Shown here: positions 54,690 to 62,186 of the stretch, in pieces
Position numbering within the stretch: position 1 is the stretch's first letter
How the letters are laid out: each line of letters opens with the position of its first letter
Assembly (NCBI GenBank): GCA_019118765.1
Contig: DWYI01000017.1
Location: 109,654 to 173,653 of the forward strand
Length of the DNA stretch: 64,000 nt
Direction of reading: 5' to 3'
Source: Candidatus Allofournierella merdavium
GTDB lineage: Bacteria; Bacillota; Clostridia; Oscillospirales; Ruminococcaceae
Notes under the pieces: model-generated
Databases searched by the model: none
What the model was told of the DNA's origin: nothing
Seen by the model: the letters and a program-made list of their open reading frames with translations, nothing else
Made by a program: the position numbers and the translations under genes

Positions 54690-55145
54690 TTATACCAGTT
54701 TGTTCAGGATCAGGATGGAGATAACGACGCCGTACAGCGCGATGGACTCGCCCAGAGCCACGAAGATCAGGCTCTTACCGAAGCTCTTGGGATCCTCGCT
54801 GGCGGCGGCGATGGCGGCGGGGGCGCCGGCGGCCACAGCCATACCGCCGCCGATGCCGGCCAGACCGGTGACCAGAGCGGCAGCGATCAGGCCCAGGCCC
54901 ATGCTCTCGTTGCTGGCAGCCTTCTCAGCGGCGGTCATAACGGCAGTGGTGGCCTCGCCCTCAGCGCTGACGGCAAAGGCAAAGCAGGCGGCCAGCAGCA
55001 GCACCACGACAAAGGCGGTGATGTTCAGGGTCAGGGTGCGCTTGACGGGCATCCCCTTGGCGGACTGGCGGGCCAGATAGGCGGCAAAGCCCATCAGCAG
55101 GCTCAGGGGCAGAACGATCAGGCAGATGGTCAGAAAGGTATTCAT
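54690..55145 (-). CDS. V-type ATP synthase subunit K (membrane rotor ring)
   Basis: 151 aa, four hydrophobic segments (about 4-24, 38-60, 82-108, 125-150). Only the C-terminal hairpin has the ion-binding carboxylate (GESIALYG near 133-140). The first hairpin lacks one, as in other bacterial V-type K subunits. Ser and Tyr after Glu resemble Na+-binding c rings, but the Gln found in the partner helix of those rings (GIGPGVGQ-type) is replaced by hydrophobic residues (GIGGGMAV), so coupling ion is uncertain. ATG 55145 has GGAGG 8 bases upstream. Confidence 0.9.
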   Translation of the reverse strand: MNTFLTICLIVLPLSLLMGFAAYLARQSAKGMPVKRTLTLNITAFVVVLLLAACFAFAVSAEGEATTAVMTAAEKAASNESMGLGLIAAALVTGLAGIGGGMAVAAGAPAAIAAASEDPKSFGKSLIFVALGESIALYGVVISILILNKLV

Positions 55146-55242
55146 GGTTAGATCCTCCAAATCAATTTAATGTCTTTTTTGTATCGAAACAGGGAAACGC
55201 GCTGCTGGGCACCGGTTCTCTGCTCAGGCGGGAAAACAGATC

Positions 55243-57195
55243 TCAGTTCTTCGGGTCGGTGAGGCTCACGCCCTTGAAGGGATGGCCGCCGCCCTCATAG
55301 CAGCGGCTGAACATCTCGTAGAATTCCAGACGCAGGCCCTGGATTCCGGAGAGCAGGCCCTCCAGCGCAATGATAAGCGCGTTGCCCAGGATCACCACGA
55401 TGGGGTTCACCGGATCGCCGGCCAGGCTGAAAATGGCCATCATCATGGCGGCGTGGACGAAGACGAAGGCGCCCACACGCAGGAAAGAAACGGTGTTGCT
55501 GAAGTAACTCAGCACATATTCCAGCAACTCGAAGATGTTCTGCATGCAGTAGTCCGACCAGCTCTCAGGCTTCCAGTTGGGGTGATGGTCCACCAGGCCG
55601 ATCAGGATCTCCTGGAAGAACAGCAGAACCAGGCCACCGCCGATCAGCGCAAAGGCGACCGTGCTGGGCAGGAAATGGGGGCCGCTCATAAAGTCGCTCA
55701 CAAAGGAGACGCCGCCGCAGTAGGTCAGCACACCCACCAGGCCGTTGTTGGAGAAGATCGCGTCGCCCCAGTGGCCCTTGCGGATGGCTGCGATCATGTG
55801 CAGCACCATGGCGGCCAGCACCAGCGCCACGCCGATGAAGATGGCGCAGATCAGGATGGGATTGATGGCCGCGGTGTCCAGCACCGACGTGGGGGTGCCA
55901 GGCCAGTTGCTGATGGGCTTGCCGGACATACCCAACGCCTCGTAAACAGGTTCCAGCGCCTCCTCAAAGCCGAACACCGAGCCGAACAGGAAGCCGAACA
56001 CCATGCTGGAGATGCCGCAGGGAATGATCAGGCGGGCCAGCGCCATCTTCTTCCACTTCCACAGCACAAAGCCGCCCACGGCCAGCACGGCACCCTGGCC
56101 CATATCACCGAACATGATGCCGAACAGCACCGTGAAGGTGACCGCCACAAAGGCGGTGATGTCCATCTCGCCATAGCTGGGCAGGCCGTACATATCCACA
56201 AAGAACTCGAAGGGCTTTACAAACCACGGGTTCTTCAGCTTTGTGGGCGGGGTGGCGTTGTCCACCTCGTCGGGATCGGATACCGTGACCCGCATATGGC
56301 GGATCTGTTTGACCTTCTCGGCGAAGGCGTCCGCCTTGGCGGCAGGCACCCAGCCCACCAGGAAGAAATAGTTGTCACGGTAAGCGGCATAGTGGCGCAG
56401 GTCAAAGGCCTCTTCGTGCCATTTCAGCTGCTGATAGAGTTCATTGCAGGTGTCTTTCTGCTCAGCCCAGCACTGGGTGATCTGGTTTTCCGCCTGCGTG
56501 ATCTTTGCCTCGCAGTCCTTGATCTCCTCGCCCAGCTGTTTGACGATGGACTCCGGCGTGCCGGACGCCTCCGGCAGGTGCAGGCGCTCAAAGAAGAGCG
56601 TTGCAAAGATGCCGTCGATCTCGTCGGCGTTGCGCAGCGGCGTGAAGTAGATGCCCCAGTAGCCGCCCTTGTCCTCGCTGCAGGTGACAAACAGCACATG
56701 GGGGTTCTCCGCATAAGCCACCATCATGCGCGCGTAACTCGCCTTGGGCAAAAAGCCGAACCGCACCTTGATATATTCGCCCTTGATGATCTCGTCAAAG
56801 GGCATATCCAGGCCGACGAAGTGGCTGAACTGCGTTCTCTTTTCCTCCAGTTCGCTCTTCTTTTTCTCCAATTCGGCCTTGTCGCTCTGCATCTGGGCGA
56901 GGCGCGCAGCAAGGTCGTGGATCTTCTCTTCCGCTTGCGGCTGAATGTCCCCGGCAGACTGCTCGCGAAGCGTCGGGGCGCTCTCCCCCACCAGCTGATA
57001 CAACTCCTCCATCTTCTGCACCCGGGCAGTGTAGGGGTTGTCCTCGCTGAGGGTGATGTACCCCAGTGAACCGGACATATGCTGAATGGCCGGTTCGGGG
57101 TGGAAGTTGCCATCCAGACAACAGTTGTAAATCACGTTGTCCAGATTTTTGAGCAGGCCGTCCACCCGCACCAGTTTCATTTTTTCAATGGCCAA
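55243..57195 (-). CDS. V-type ATP synthase subunit I (membrane stator)
   Basis: 650 aa. The N-terminal cytosolic half (1-320) has coiled coils (AQMQSDKAELEKKKSELEEKRTQF) and the C-terminal half has eight membrane segments (about 345-630) with FGIMFGDMGQGAVL near 355, LFGSVFGFEE near 398, RVGAFVFVHAAMM near 570 and LEGLLSGIQGLRLEFYEMFSRCYEGGGHPF near 610-640, including the family Arg-rich and Glu sites of the proton/sodium channel. The start is TTG 57195 with GAGG 5 bases away, or ATG five codons later. It follows the shorter paralogue by 81 bases. Confidence 0.95.
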   Translation of the reverse strand: MAIEKMKLVRVDGLLKNLDNVIYNCCLDGNFHPEPAIQHMSGSLGYITLSEDNPYTARVQKMEELYQLVGESAPTLREQSAGDIQPQAEEKIHDLAARLAQMQSDKAELEKKKSELEEKRTQFSHFVGLDMPFDEIIKGEYIKVRFGFLPKASYARMMVAYAENPHVLFVTCSEDKGGYWGIYFTPLRNADEIDGIFATLFFERLHLPEASGTPESIVKQLGEEIKDCEAKITQAENQITQCWAEQKDTCNELYQQLKWHEEAFDLRHYAAYRDNYFFLVGWVPAAKADAFAEKVKQIRHMRVTVSDPDEVDNATPPTKLKNPWFVKPFEFFVDMYGLPSYGEMDITAFVAVTFTVLFGIMFGDMGQGAVLAVGGFVLWKWKKMALARLIIPCGISSMVFGFLFGSVFGFEEALEPVYEALGMSGKPISNWPGTPTSVLDTAAINPILICAIFIGVALVLAAMVLHMIAAIRKGHWGDAIFSNNGLVGVLTYCGGVSFVSDFMSGPHFLPSTVAFALIGGGLVLLFFQEILIGLVDHHPNWKPESWSDYCMQNIFELLEYVLSYFSNTVSFLRVGAFVFVHAAMMMAIFSLAGDPVNPIVVILGNALIIALEGLLSGIQGLRLEFYEMFSRCYEGGGHPFKGVSLTDPKN

Positions 57196-57276
57196 TGTAT
57201 CCTCATCTTCCTTTCGGGTCGTTCCAACCTTCGATCGAATTGACCGGCGCCGTGAAGACGCCCGTCGGCGGTTTCA

Positions 57277-58242
57277 TCACGGCTCGGGATTTTCCTGCTT
57301 CCACCGGCGCATCGACAGGGTCATGTCCTGCGCAACGTTGAGCCCGCCCACCTTGGAGCAGTCGTCCATGAAGGACGGGAGGTCCGGCTGCGCGATCCAC
57401 ACACAGTAGAAGAAATGTTCGCCGCGCACCGCCGCGCACCGCCGCAATTCAAACAGCCTTGCCAGGCTGCACACCGACGCATAGATGCCGGCGACCCGCC
57501 ATTTCGCCTCGTTCCACAGCCGGGTCATCTGCCCGTTCACCTCGGCGATCTCCTGGTTCAGCAGGTCGATGTTGTGCTGCAGATTCTTGACGATCTGCTC
57601 CGGTGTGCCCGCGGCGCCGGGAAGGCGGATCCGCTCAAAAAAGGCCTCCGAGAAGATGCCGTCCACCCGGGCTGCGTCCTTCTGCGGGGCAAAGTACACG
57701 CCCCACAGGGCTTTGTCGTCCTCGCTGCAGGGAACAAACAGGATGTAGGGATCCGAGGTAAAGTCCTTTTGCAGCATCGCATAGCCGCGTTTGGGCAGCC
57801 GGCCGAAACGGATCTTGACGTATTCACATTGCTGGGTCAGTTCCACCGGGATCGTCAGGTTGGAAAAGTGCGCGAAAGACTCGGCGCCTTTGGAACAGAT
57901 CTCCAGCTGCTTTTCCAGCAGTTCCCGATCCTTTCGATGCGCTTCCAGCCGTTCGTTCAGGTCCGCAAGGAACAGCTTCGTGTCCTGCGCGCGCCCGTCG
58001 GCGAGCGTGGGCTCCACAACGGGGATCTCAACCCCCTGTGCCAGGTGCTCGATCTGCTCGACCATCTGCCCCCAGGGATTGTCTTCATTCAAAGCCACAT
58101 AGCCGGATGAAGCGCTCATGTGATCCAGCGCGCGGGCCGGATGGACCCGTTTGCCGTCCACACAGCATTTTTCGATGAATCCGTCCAGCTTTTCCAGCGG
58201 GCCGTCCACCCAGACAAGCTGCATTTTGGGGTCAAAAAACAT
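57277..58242 (-). CDS. Truncated paralogue of V-ATPase subunit I (cytosolic part only)
   Basis: 321 aa, similar throughout to the cytosolic half of the neighbouring subunit I: both begin MxxxKM(K/Q)LVxVDGxLxxLDxxI.xCC.DG, share a SGxxxLxEDNPxxxxVxxxExL segment near 45-65, a coiled coil, LFVxCSEDxxxxWGxYFxP near 175 and ExIRLPxAxGTPExIVKxL near 213. It stops before the membrane domain; no transmembrane segment is present and the frame ends with WKQENPEP. It is therefore an independent protein that may cap the stator or bind the head (inference). It occupies its own position in the operon, not a frameshifted copy. Confidence 0.88.
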   Translation of the reverse strand: MFFDPKMQLVWVDGPLEKLDGFIEKCCVDGKRVHPARALDHMSASSGYVALNEDNPWGQMVEQIEHLAQGVEIPVVEPTLADGRAQDTKLFLADLNERLEAHRKDRELLEKQLEICSKGAESFAHFSNLTIPVELTQQCEYVKIRFGRLPKRGYAMLQKDFTSDPYILFVPCSEDDKALWGVYFAPQKDAARVDGIFSEAFFERIRLPGAAGTPEQIVKNLQHNIDLLNQEIAEVNGQMTRLWNEAKWRVAGIYASVCSLARLFELRRCAAVRGEHFFYCVWIAQPDLPSFMDDCSKVGGLNVAQDMTLSMRRWKQENPEP

Positions 58243-58255
58243 TGCGGCACCCCCC

Positions 58256-59314
58256 TTAATCGCCCACGCCTACCAGCATGGTAGCGATATCGTCCGGAGC
58301 GAGGCCATACCGCACGCCCTCGATGATATGTACAATGTTGGTAAGCTCGTTTTCAGCCAGGAAAATATAGCAGAACAGAACCACACTGGGGTTGGTGGAA
58401 AAGCGAAGCTTTTTCAGATGCCAGCGATAGTCGATCTTCTGCACGCCCTCCTCGATGTAATCGAAGCTGGCGCCGTAAAACTCGGAGGCATACGGCGTGT
58501 TCACGAGCCGATGGATCACGTCCTGTGCGTCCTGCGCGTCCATGAGACTGTCCAGCTGCCGCTGGTGCATGTTGGAAACGCTCAGGCTGACGCGCTTTTT
58601 GATGAACGCCCGATCCGCGTGCAGCACGCTCTTCAGGCGGTAGATGTCCGCGATGGCCCGCAGGTCGCTCTGACGGCGCAGCAGATACAGCATCTCTTCT
58701 TTGCTCTTGCCCTTCAGCTTGGTGTCGGCGATCTGCTCCACCTGGGTGTTCACAAAGCTGTCCAGCGCCGCCTCCAACTCCAGCATACCGCTGTTCTCCA
58801 GTGCGAACTCCGGGTCGTCCGCAAAGGGCTGGAGGACCTTCGCGTAAGGCGTGCCCTCCAGGGCAAGAACCAGCATCTTGAAGTTCTTCGCGGCGGACAT
58901 GGCGTTCAGGTTCAGGCAGGAATGCTTTTTGATGAACTCCGGCATGGTGTAGATAGAAACGTCATCGCCGGGAGCGTGGAGTTCCTGCAGCCGGGTATTG
59001 ATGGCCTGCACCTCGCTGCGGATGATAAAATACCGGTAAAAATCGTGACCAATGTTCATCTCATAGCGGCACAACGACGCATACTGCTCAAAAAGATTGA
59101 GCCGCAACAGCGCCTCCAGCTGCGCACGGTGCGTGATGGCCGGGTTCGCGGCCTGCAGCGCCTCTGAGTAGGCGGTGCGCGTTTTGAGGTAGCTGATCAG
59201 ATCCGGCAGGTCGCGGCAGTTCAGAAGTTCCTGATAATTCCGCGCAGTGAGCCGGCGGCCGTACATTGCCCGCGCCTTGGCCAGAATGGCGTTGGACGCC
59301 TGGGTATTGCCCAT
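58256..59314 (-). CDS. V-type ATP synthase subunit C
   Basis: 352 aa, all-helical funnel subunit that links the central stalk to the K ring. It opens with SNAILAKARAMYGRRL and has ALLRLNLFEQYASLCRYEMNIGHDF near 67-92, the pattern YLLRRQSDLRAIADIYRLK near 215-233, and LFCYIFLAENELTNIVHIIEGVRYGL near 310-336. It begins one base after the preceding gene stops and precedes the truncated I paralogue by 13 bases. Confidence 0.93.
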   Translation of the reverse strand: MGNTQASNAILAKARAMYGRRLTARNYQELLNCRDLPDLISYLKTRTAYSEALQAANPAITHRAQLEALLRLNLFEQYASLCRYEMNIGHDFYRYFIIRSEVQAINTRLQELHAPGDDVSIYTMPEFIKKHSCLNLNAMSAAKNFKMLVLALEGTPYAKVLQPFADDPEFALENSGMLELEAALDSFVNTQVEQIADTKLKGKSKEEMLYLLRRQSDLRAIADIYRLKSVLHADRAFIKKRVSLSVSNMHQRQLDSLMDAQDAQDVIHRLVNTPYASEFYGASFDYIEEGVQKIDYRWHLKKLRFSTNPSVVLFCYIFLAENELTNIVHIIEGVRYGLAPDDIATMLVGVGD

Positions 59315-59315
59315 G

Positions 59316-59642
59316 TCACTGCCCCCCGCCCAACACCCGGGTCAGAATTGCCTGCACCCAGGCGTCTTTGTTTTTTGCAAGCTGCTGGTCAAGCTGATCC
59401 AGGATCTGCTGCTTGCGCTTTGCCTGATTGGCAAGTTCCTGTTCGGCACGGTTCTTTTCCGCCTGGCTGAACTCGTCCACCTCGCGGCGCATATCCTCCA
59501 TCGCCCGCTCCTCCAGCTGTTTTGCCTGTGCGGCTTTATCAGCCTGTGCTTTTTGGCGATACTCCTCGGTGGCTTGGGTGCGTGCCCGCTCCTCCTCGTC
59601 AATTTTCAAAATGGCGCGCAGCAGTTCATTGGTGCCATTCAT
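59316..59642 (-). CDS. V-type ATP synthase subunit G/H-like peripheral stalk protein
   Basis: 108 aa, almost entirely one Glu/Gln/Lys/Ala-rich helix with heptad character (ERARTQATEEYRQKAQADKAAQAKQLEERAMEDMRREVDEFSQAEKNRAEQEL), fitting the EG peripheral stalk partner. The open frame upstream is ignored in favour of ATG 59642 with AAGGAGATG before it. First gene of the operon. The exact letter (G or H) differs between naming schemes. Confidence 0.82.
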   Translation of the reverse strand: MNGTNELLRAILKIDEEERARTQATEEYRQKAQADKAAQAKQLEERAMEDMRREVDEFSQAEKNRAEQELANQAKRKQQILDQLDQQLAKNKDAWVQAILTRVLGGGQ

Positions 59643-59754
59643 GTAAAAACATCTCCTTCCAAAAAACGCAGGGCTCACGCCTGCCGTCGCGGTTTTGGGT
59701 CCGGTTTTGCTCCGAAAAGGCCAAACGCTACTGTCCGGATGCCAAATCATGTAC

Positions 59755-59783
59755 ATTATATACCCATTTGAAAAGTGAAACAA
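59755..59783 (-). promoter_or_regulatory. V-ATPase operon promoter
   Basis: Minus strand TTGTTT (59778-59783), 17 bases, TATAAT (59755-59760); a leader of about 105 bases follows, with no recognised riboswitch. Confidence 0.65.
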
Positions 59784-59838
59784 CCCATCTGTCATTTTTT
59801 CGTCAACTTACACATTTCTTCTTTCGTTTGTGTACCAC

Positions 59839-59867
59839 TTGACAAGAAAAAGTTCTTCTGCTATAAT
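59839..59867 (+). promoter_or_regulatory. Promoter of tRNA-Ala(GGC)
   Basis: TTGACA (59839-59844), 17 bases, TATAAT (59862-59867): full sigma-A consensus, 41 bases before the tRNA. Confidence 0.85.
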
Positions 59868-59908
59868 TGTAAAGCAGCCTTGAGACAGGGCAGCACATTG
59901 AATCATTT

Positions 59909-59984
<76 letters not shown>

Positions 59985-59992
59985 CAACAAAC

Positions 59993-60039
59993 AAATCCGA
60001 ACCTTGTGCCAATGGGCCGCGGGTTCGGATTTCTTTTTT
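59993..60039 (+). terminator. Terminator of tRNA-Ala(GGC)
   Basis: AAATCCGAACC pairs with GGTTCGGATTT across a 17-base loop, followed by CTTTTTTC. The rest, to 60200, holds nothing recognised. Confidence 0.8.
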
Positions 60040-60202
60040 CGAAAAAGCTTTTCCCCTTCCGTCGCATTCCGTCCTCTTATGAAGGTAAAGGACAGGGCTT
60101 TTCCGCAACGCTGTTTCGGCGGTCCGCCGGCGCTGCGCACGCCTTTTTGAAAACTGCGTGTCGGCACAAGATGAAGGTTTTGTGACATCTGCGCCGAGGC
60201 TC

Positions 60203-60231
60203 TTGCATAATCGCGGGAAAACAGGTATCAT
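60203..60231 (+). promoter_or_regulatory. ssrA: tmRNA promoter
   Basis: TTGCAT (60203-60208), 17 bases, TATCAT (60226-60231), 15 bases before the tmRNA 5' end. Confidence 0.6.
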
Positions 60232-60246
60232 AATAGTGTATCACAT

Positions 60247-60596
60247 GGGCCCGTAAAGGTTTCGACGGGGAGTGTGAAGTGTGAGCAGCGGGTAGTGGAT
60301 GGGGGCCACACTATAAACGCCTCCAAAAAAAATAGCTAACAACAACAAATTAGCTGTCGCTGCCTGATAAAGGCAGCTGTCCTGCCCATTCAAGCGCCGT
60401 GTGGGGCCAGGGCATCATTTAGGCGCTGAACGTGAGCCGTCTCAAGCTTTGCGGGCGGCCATGACCTCATGAAGCTACCAAAGCGGCGGCCTGTTTGCCG
60501 GCCTGCCGCGGCGGGAATTTTGTAGACAAACTGCACCCGGAGATACTCTCGCGGATCGCTTTTCGGACACGGGTTCGATTCCCGTCGGGTCCACCA
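60247..60596 (+). ncRNA. ssrA: Transfer-messenger RNA (tmRNA)
   Basis: 350 bases. The 5' element GGGCCCGTAAAGGTTTCGAC pairs with the 3' CGGGTCC to form an alanine-type acceptor with G3-U70; the T arm CGGGTTCGATTCCCG and an encoded CCA end it. The tag reading frame begins at GCT 60335 and encodes ANNNKLAVAA, then TGA TAA. It rescues stalled ribosomes with SmpB. Confidence 0.97.
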
Positions 60597-60601
60597 AGAT
60601 A

Positions 60602-60645
60602 AGTTGACAAATTTCGACACGAAATTTGTCAACTTTCTTTTTATT
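60602..60645 (+). terminator. tmRNA terminator with a long perfect stem
   Basis: AGTTGACAAATTTCG pairs perfectly over 15 base pairs with CGAAATTTGTCAACT around a 3-base loop (60617-60619), followed by TTCTTTTTATTT. Confidence 0.88.
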
Positions 60646-60666
60646 TCTAAGTATATGACTGATTGC

Positions 60667-60700
60667 GCCGCAGCGGTTTCCGTTGCGGCTATTTTTATTT
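60667..60700 (+). terminator. Second hairpin with T-run before the recombinase fragment
   Basis: GCCGCAGCGG and CCGTTGCGGC pair (one G-U) around TTT, followed by TATTTTTATTT. Located 30 bases before the next start codon. Confidence 0.65.
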
Positions 60701-60718
60701 CAAGAAGGAGGAAGCACA

Positions 60719-61213
60719 ATGAAGTCCTTTCAGAAAAGTGAGTCGATTAAAGCTGGACTTCGGAAAAGTTTTCAGGACGGCGGTTCTAAAATGGCGCGGC
60801 GCAGATGCTACGGATATCAGACTGCACCAGACGGTACACTGGTCATTGATCCTCAAGAAGCCGAAATAGTCATCTGGATCTTCCAGCAGTACAAGGCGGG
60901 AAAAAGTCCGGGTAAGATTGCTGCTGGTCTTGAAAAACAGGGTATCCTCTCTCCGGCAGGAAAGGCCAAGTGGAATCGGGAGGCAATCGACAAACTGCTC
61001 TCCAATGAAAAATATACAGGCCGTGTACTCCTTCAGAAAACGGTTAGCACCGGCGCAGTCCAAATTAAAAATGATGGTCTCATAAATCGGTATCTCTATA
61101 CCGACTCGCATGAGGCCATTATTTCTGATGAATTGTTTGAGGCGGTACAGCAAGAAAAGTGCAACCGCTCGAAGCGTCTCGAAGATGGGCTTTCCATGAC
61201 GCAGGGGTTCTGA
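60719..61213 (+). CDS. Serine-recombinase family protein lacking the catalytic domain
   Basis: 164 aa, ATG 60719 with GGAGGAAG upstream. It matches only the downstream part of large serine recombinases: RRRCYGYQTAPDGTLVIDPQEAEIV (recombinase domain, about 28-52), FQQYKAGKSPGKIAAGLEKQGI near 57-78, and KLLSNEKYTGRVLLQKT near 94-110. The resolvase catalytic domain with the nucleophilic Ser is absent. It is close to the same segment in the next gene, so it may be a regulator or directionality partner, or an eroded copy. Lower G+C than the chromosome part. Confidence 0.75.
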   Translation: MKSFQKSESIKAGLRKSFQDGGSKMARRRCYGYQTAPDGTLVIDPQEAEIVIWIFQQYKAGKSPGKIAAGLEKQGILSPAGKAKWNREAIDKLLSNEKYTGRVLLQKTVSTGAVQIKNDGLINRYLYTDSHEAIISDELFEAVQQEKCNRSKRLEDGLSMTQGF

Positions 61214-61250
61214 TAAAATATAGATAAATACTGTGATGGGAGAGGGGCTG

Positions 61251-62177
61251 ATGGCAAATATGTTCCGCATTTCTCCCATTGAGATGGATTTGCCGACGGA
61301 GATGAGGCATCTGCGTGTAGCGGCCTACTGCCGTGTCAGCACCGAACAGGAAGAACAGGACAGCAGCATCGAGTTACAAGAGATGTATTATCGACGGTTG
61401 ATTGAAGAAAATCCAAACTGGACAAATGCGGGGATCTTCTCTGAGAGAGCGTCAGGGCTGAATTTGAAAGAACGGCCTGTGTTTATCAAGATGATGAGAA
61501 AATGCCGAAAGAGGCAAATTGACTTGATCCTGACGAAAGCCATGAGCCGCTTTGGACGCAATACTTTGGATATGCTCAAAGCATTACGGGAACTTCGTGG
61601 GCTGGGTGTTGATGTATATTTCGAGCGTGAAAATCTATGGCTGCATGACCAGCAACTTGAAACGCTAATCGTAATGCTGTTCGCCTTTGCCCAGGCGGAG
61701 AGTGAGAATATGAGCCAAAACATAAAGTGGGGCATCAAGCGAGGATTTGAGAGCGGTACTTCCGGCTATGCCGACTTCGTATGCTTCGGGTATAAACGAG
61801 GCGATGATGGCTGGTTAACAATTGATGAACCGGATGCAGAAATTGTACGGCGATTGTTTGAAATGCGGGCCAGTGGAAAAAGCCTTGGCATAATATCTGA
61901 CTGGTTATATGAACAAGGAATCCCTTCACCTACGGGTAGGAGCCGCTGGAGCCGGGAAACCATCAGTAAACTTCTGAAAAATGAGAAGTATTTAGGGGAG
62001 GTATTACTGCAGAAAACCTATGTAAAAGACTTGTTTTCCGGAAAACAGGTCAAAAACGCTGGTGAAAAGACCCAATATTTATACCAGGAACACCATCCGG
62101 CGATTATTAGTAGAGAGTTGTTTGAAACAGTAAATAAAACCACAAGGAGATCTTACAATTTTTCTGATACTGAGTAG
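61251..62177 (+). CDS. Serine recombinase (resolvase/recombinase domains)
   Basis: 308 aa. Catalytic domain at about 20-160: AAYCRVSTEQEEQ near 25-37 with the nucleophilic Ser, MSRFGRNTLDMLKALRELRGLGVDVYFERENL near 97-128 with catalytic Arg. Recombinase domain from about 165 (GIKRGFESGTSGYADFVCFGYKRGDDG, NEKYLGEVLLQKTY). It lacks the long zinc-ribbon/coiled-coil C-terminus of large phage integrases and ends after about 300 residues. The start is ATG 61251 next to GAGGGG; upstream ATG 61233 lacks a site. It lies 37 bases after the domain-only protein. Confidence 0.85.
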   Translation: MANMFRISPIEMDLPTEMRHLRVAAYCRVSTEQEEQDSSIELQEMYYRRLIEENPNWTNAGIFSERASGLNLKERPVFIKMMRKCRKRQIDLILTKAMSRFGRNTLDMLKALRELRGLGVDVYFERENLWLHDQQLETLIVMLFAFAQAESENMSQNIKWGIKRGFESGTSGYADFVCFGYKRGDDGWLTIDEPDAEIVRRLFEMRASGKSLGIISDWLYEQGIPSPTGRSRWSRETISKLLKNEKYLGEVLLQKTYVKDLFSGKQVKNAGEKTQYLYQEHHPAIISRELFETVNKTTRRSYNFSDTE

Positions 62178-62186
62178 GGAAACAAA

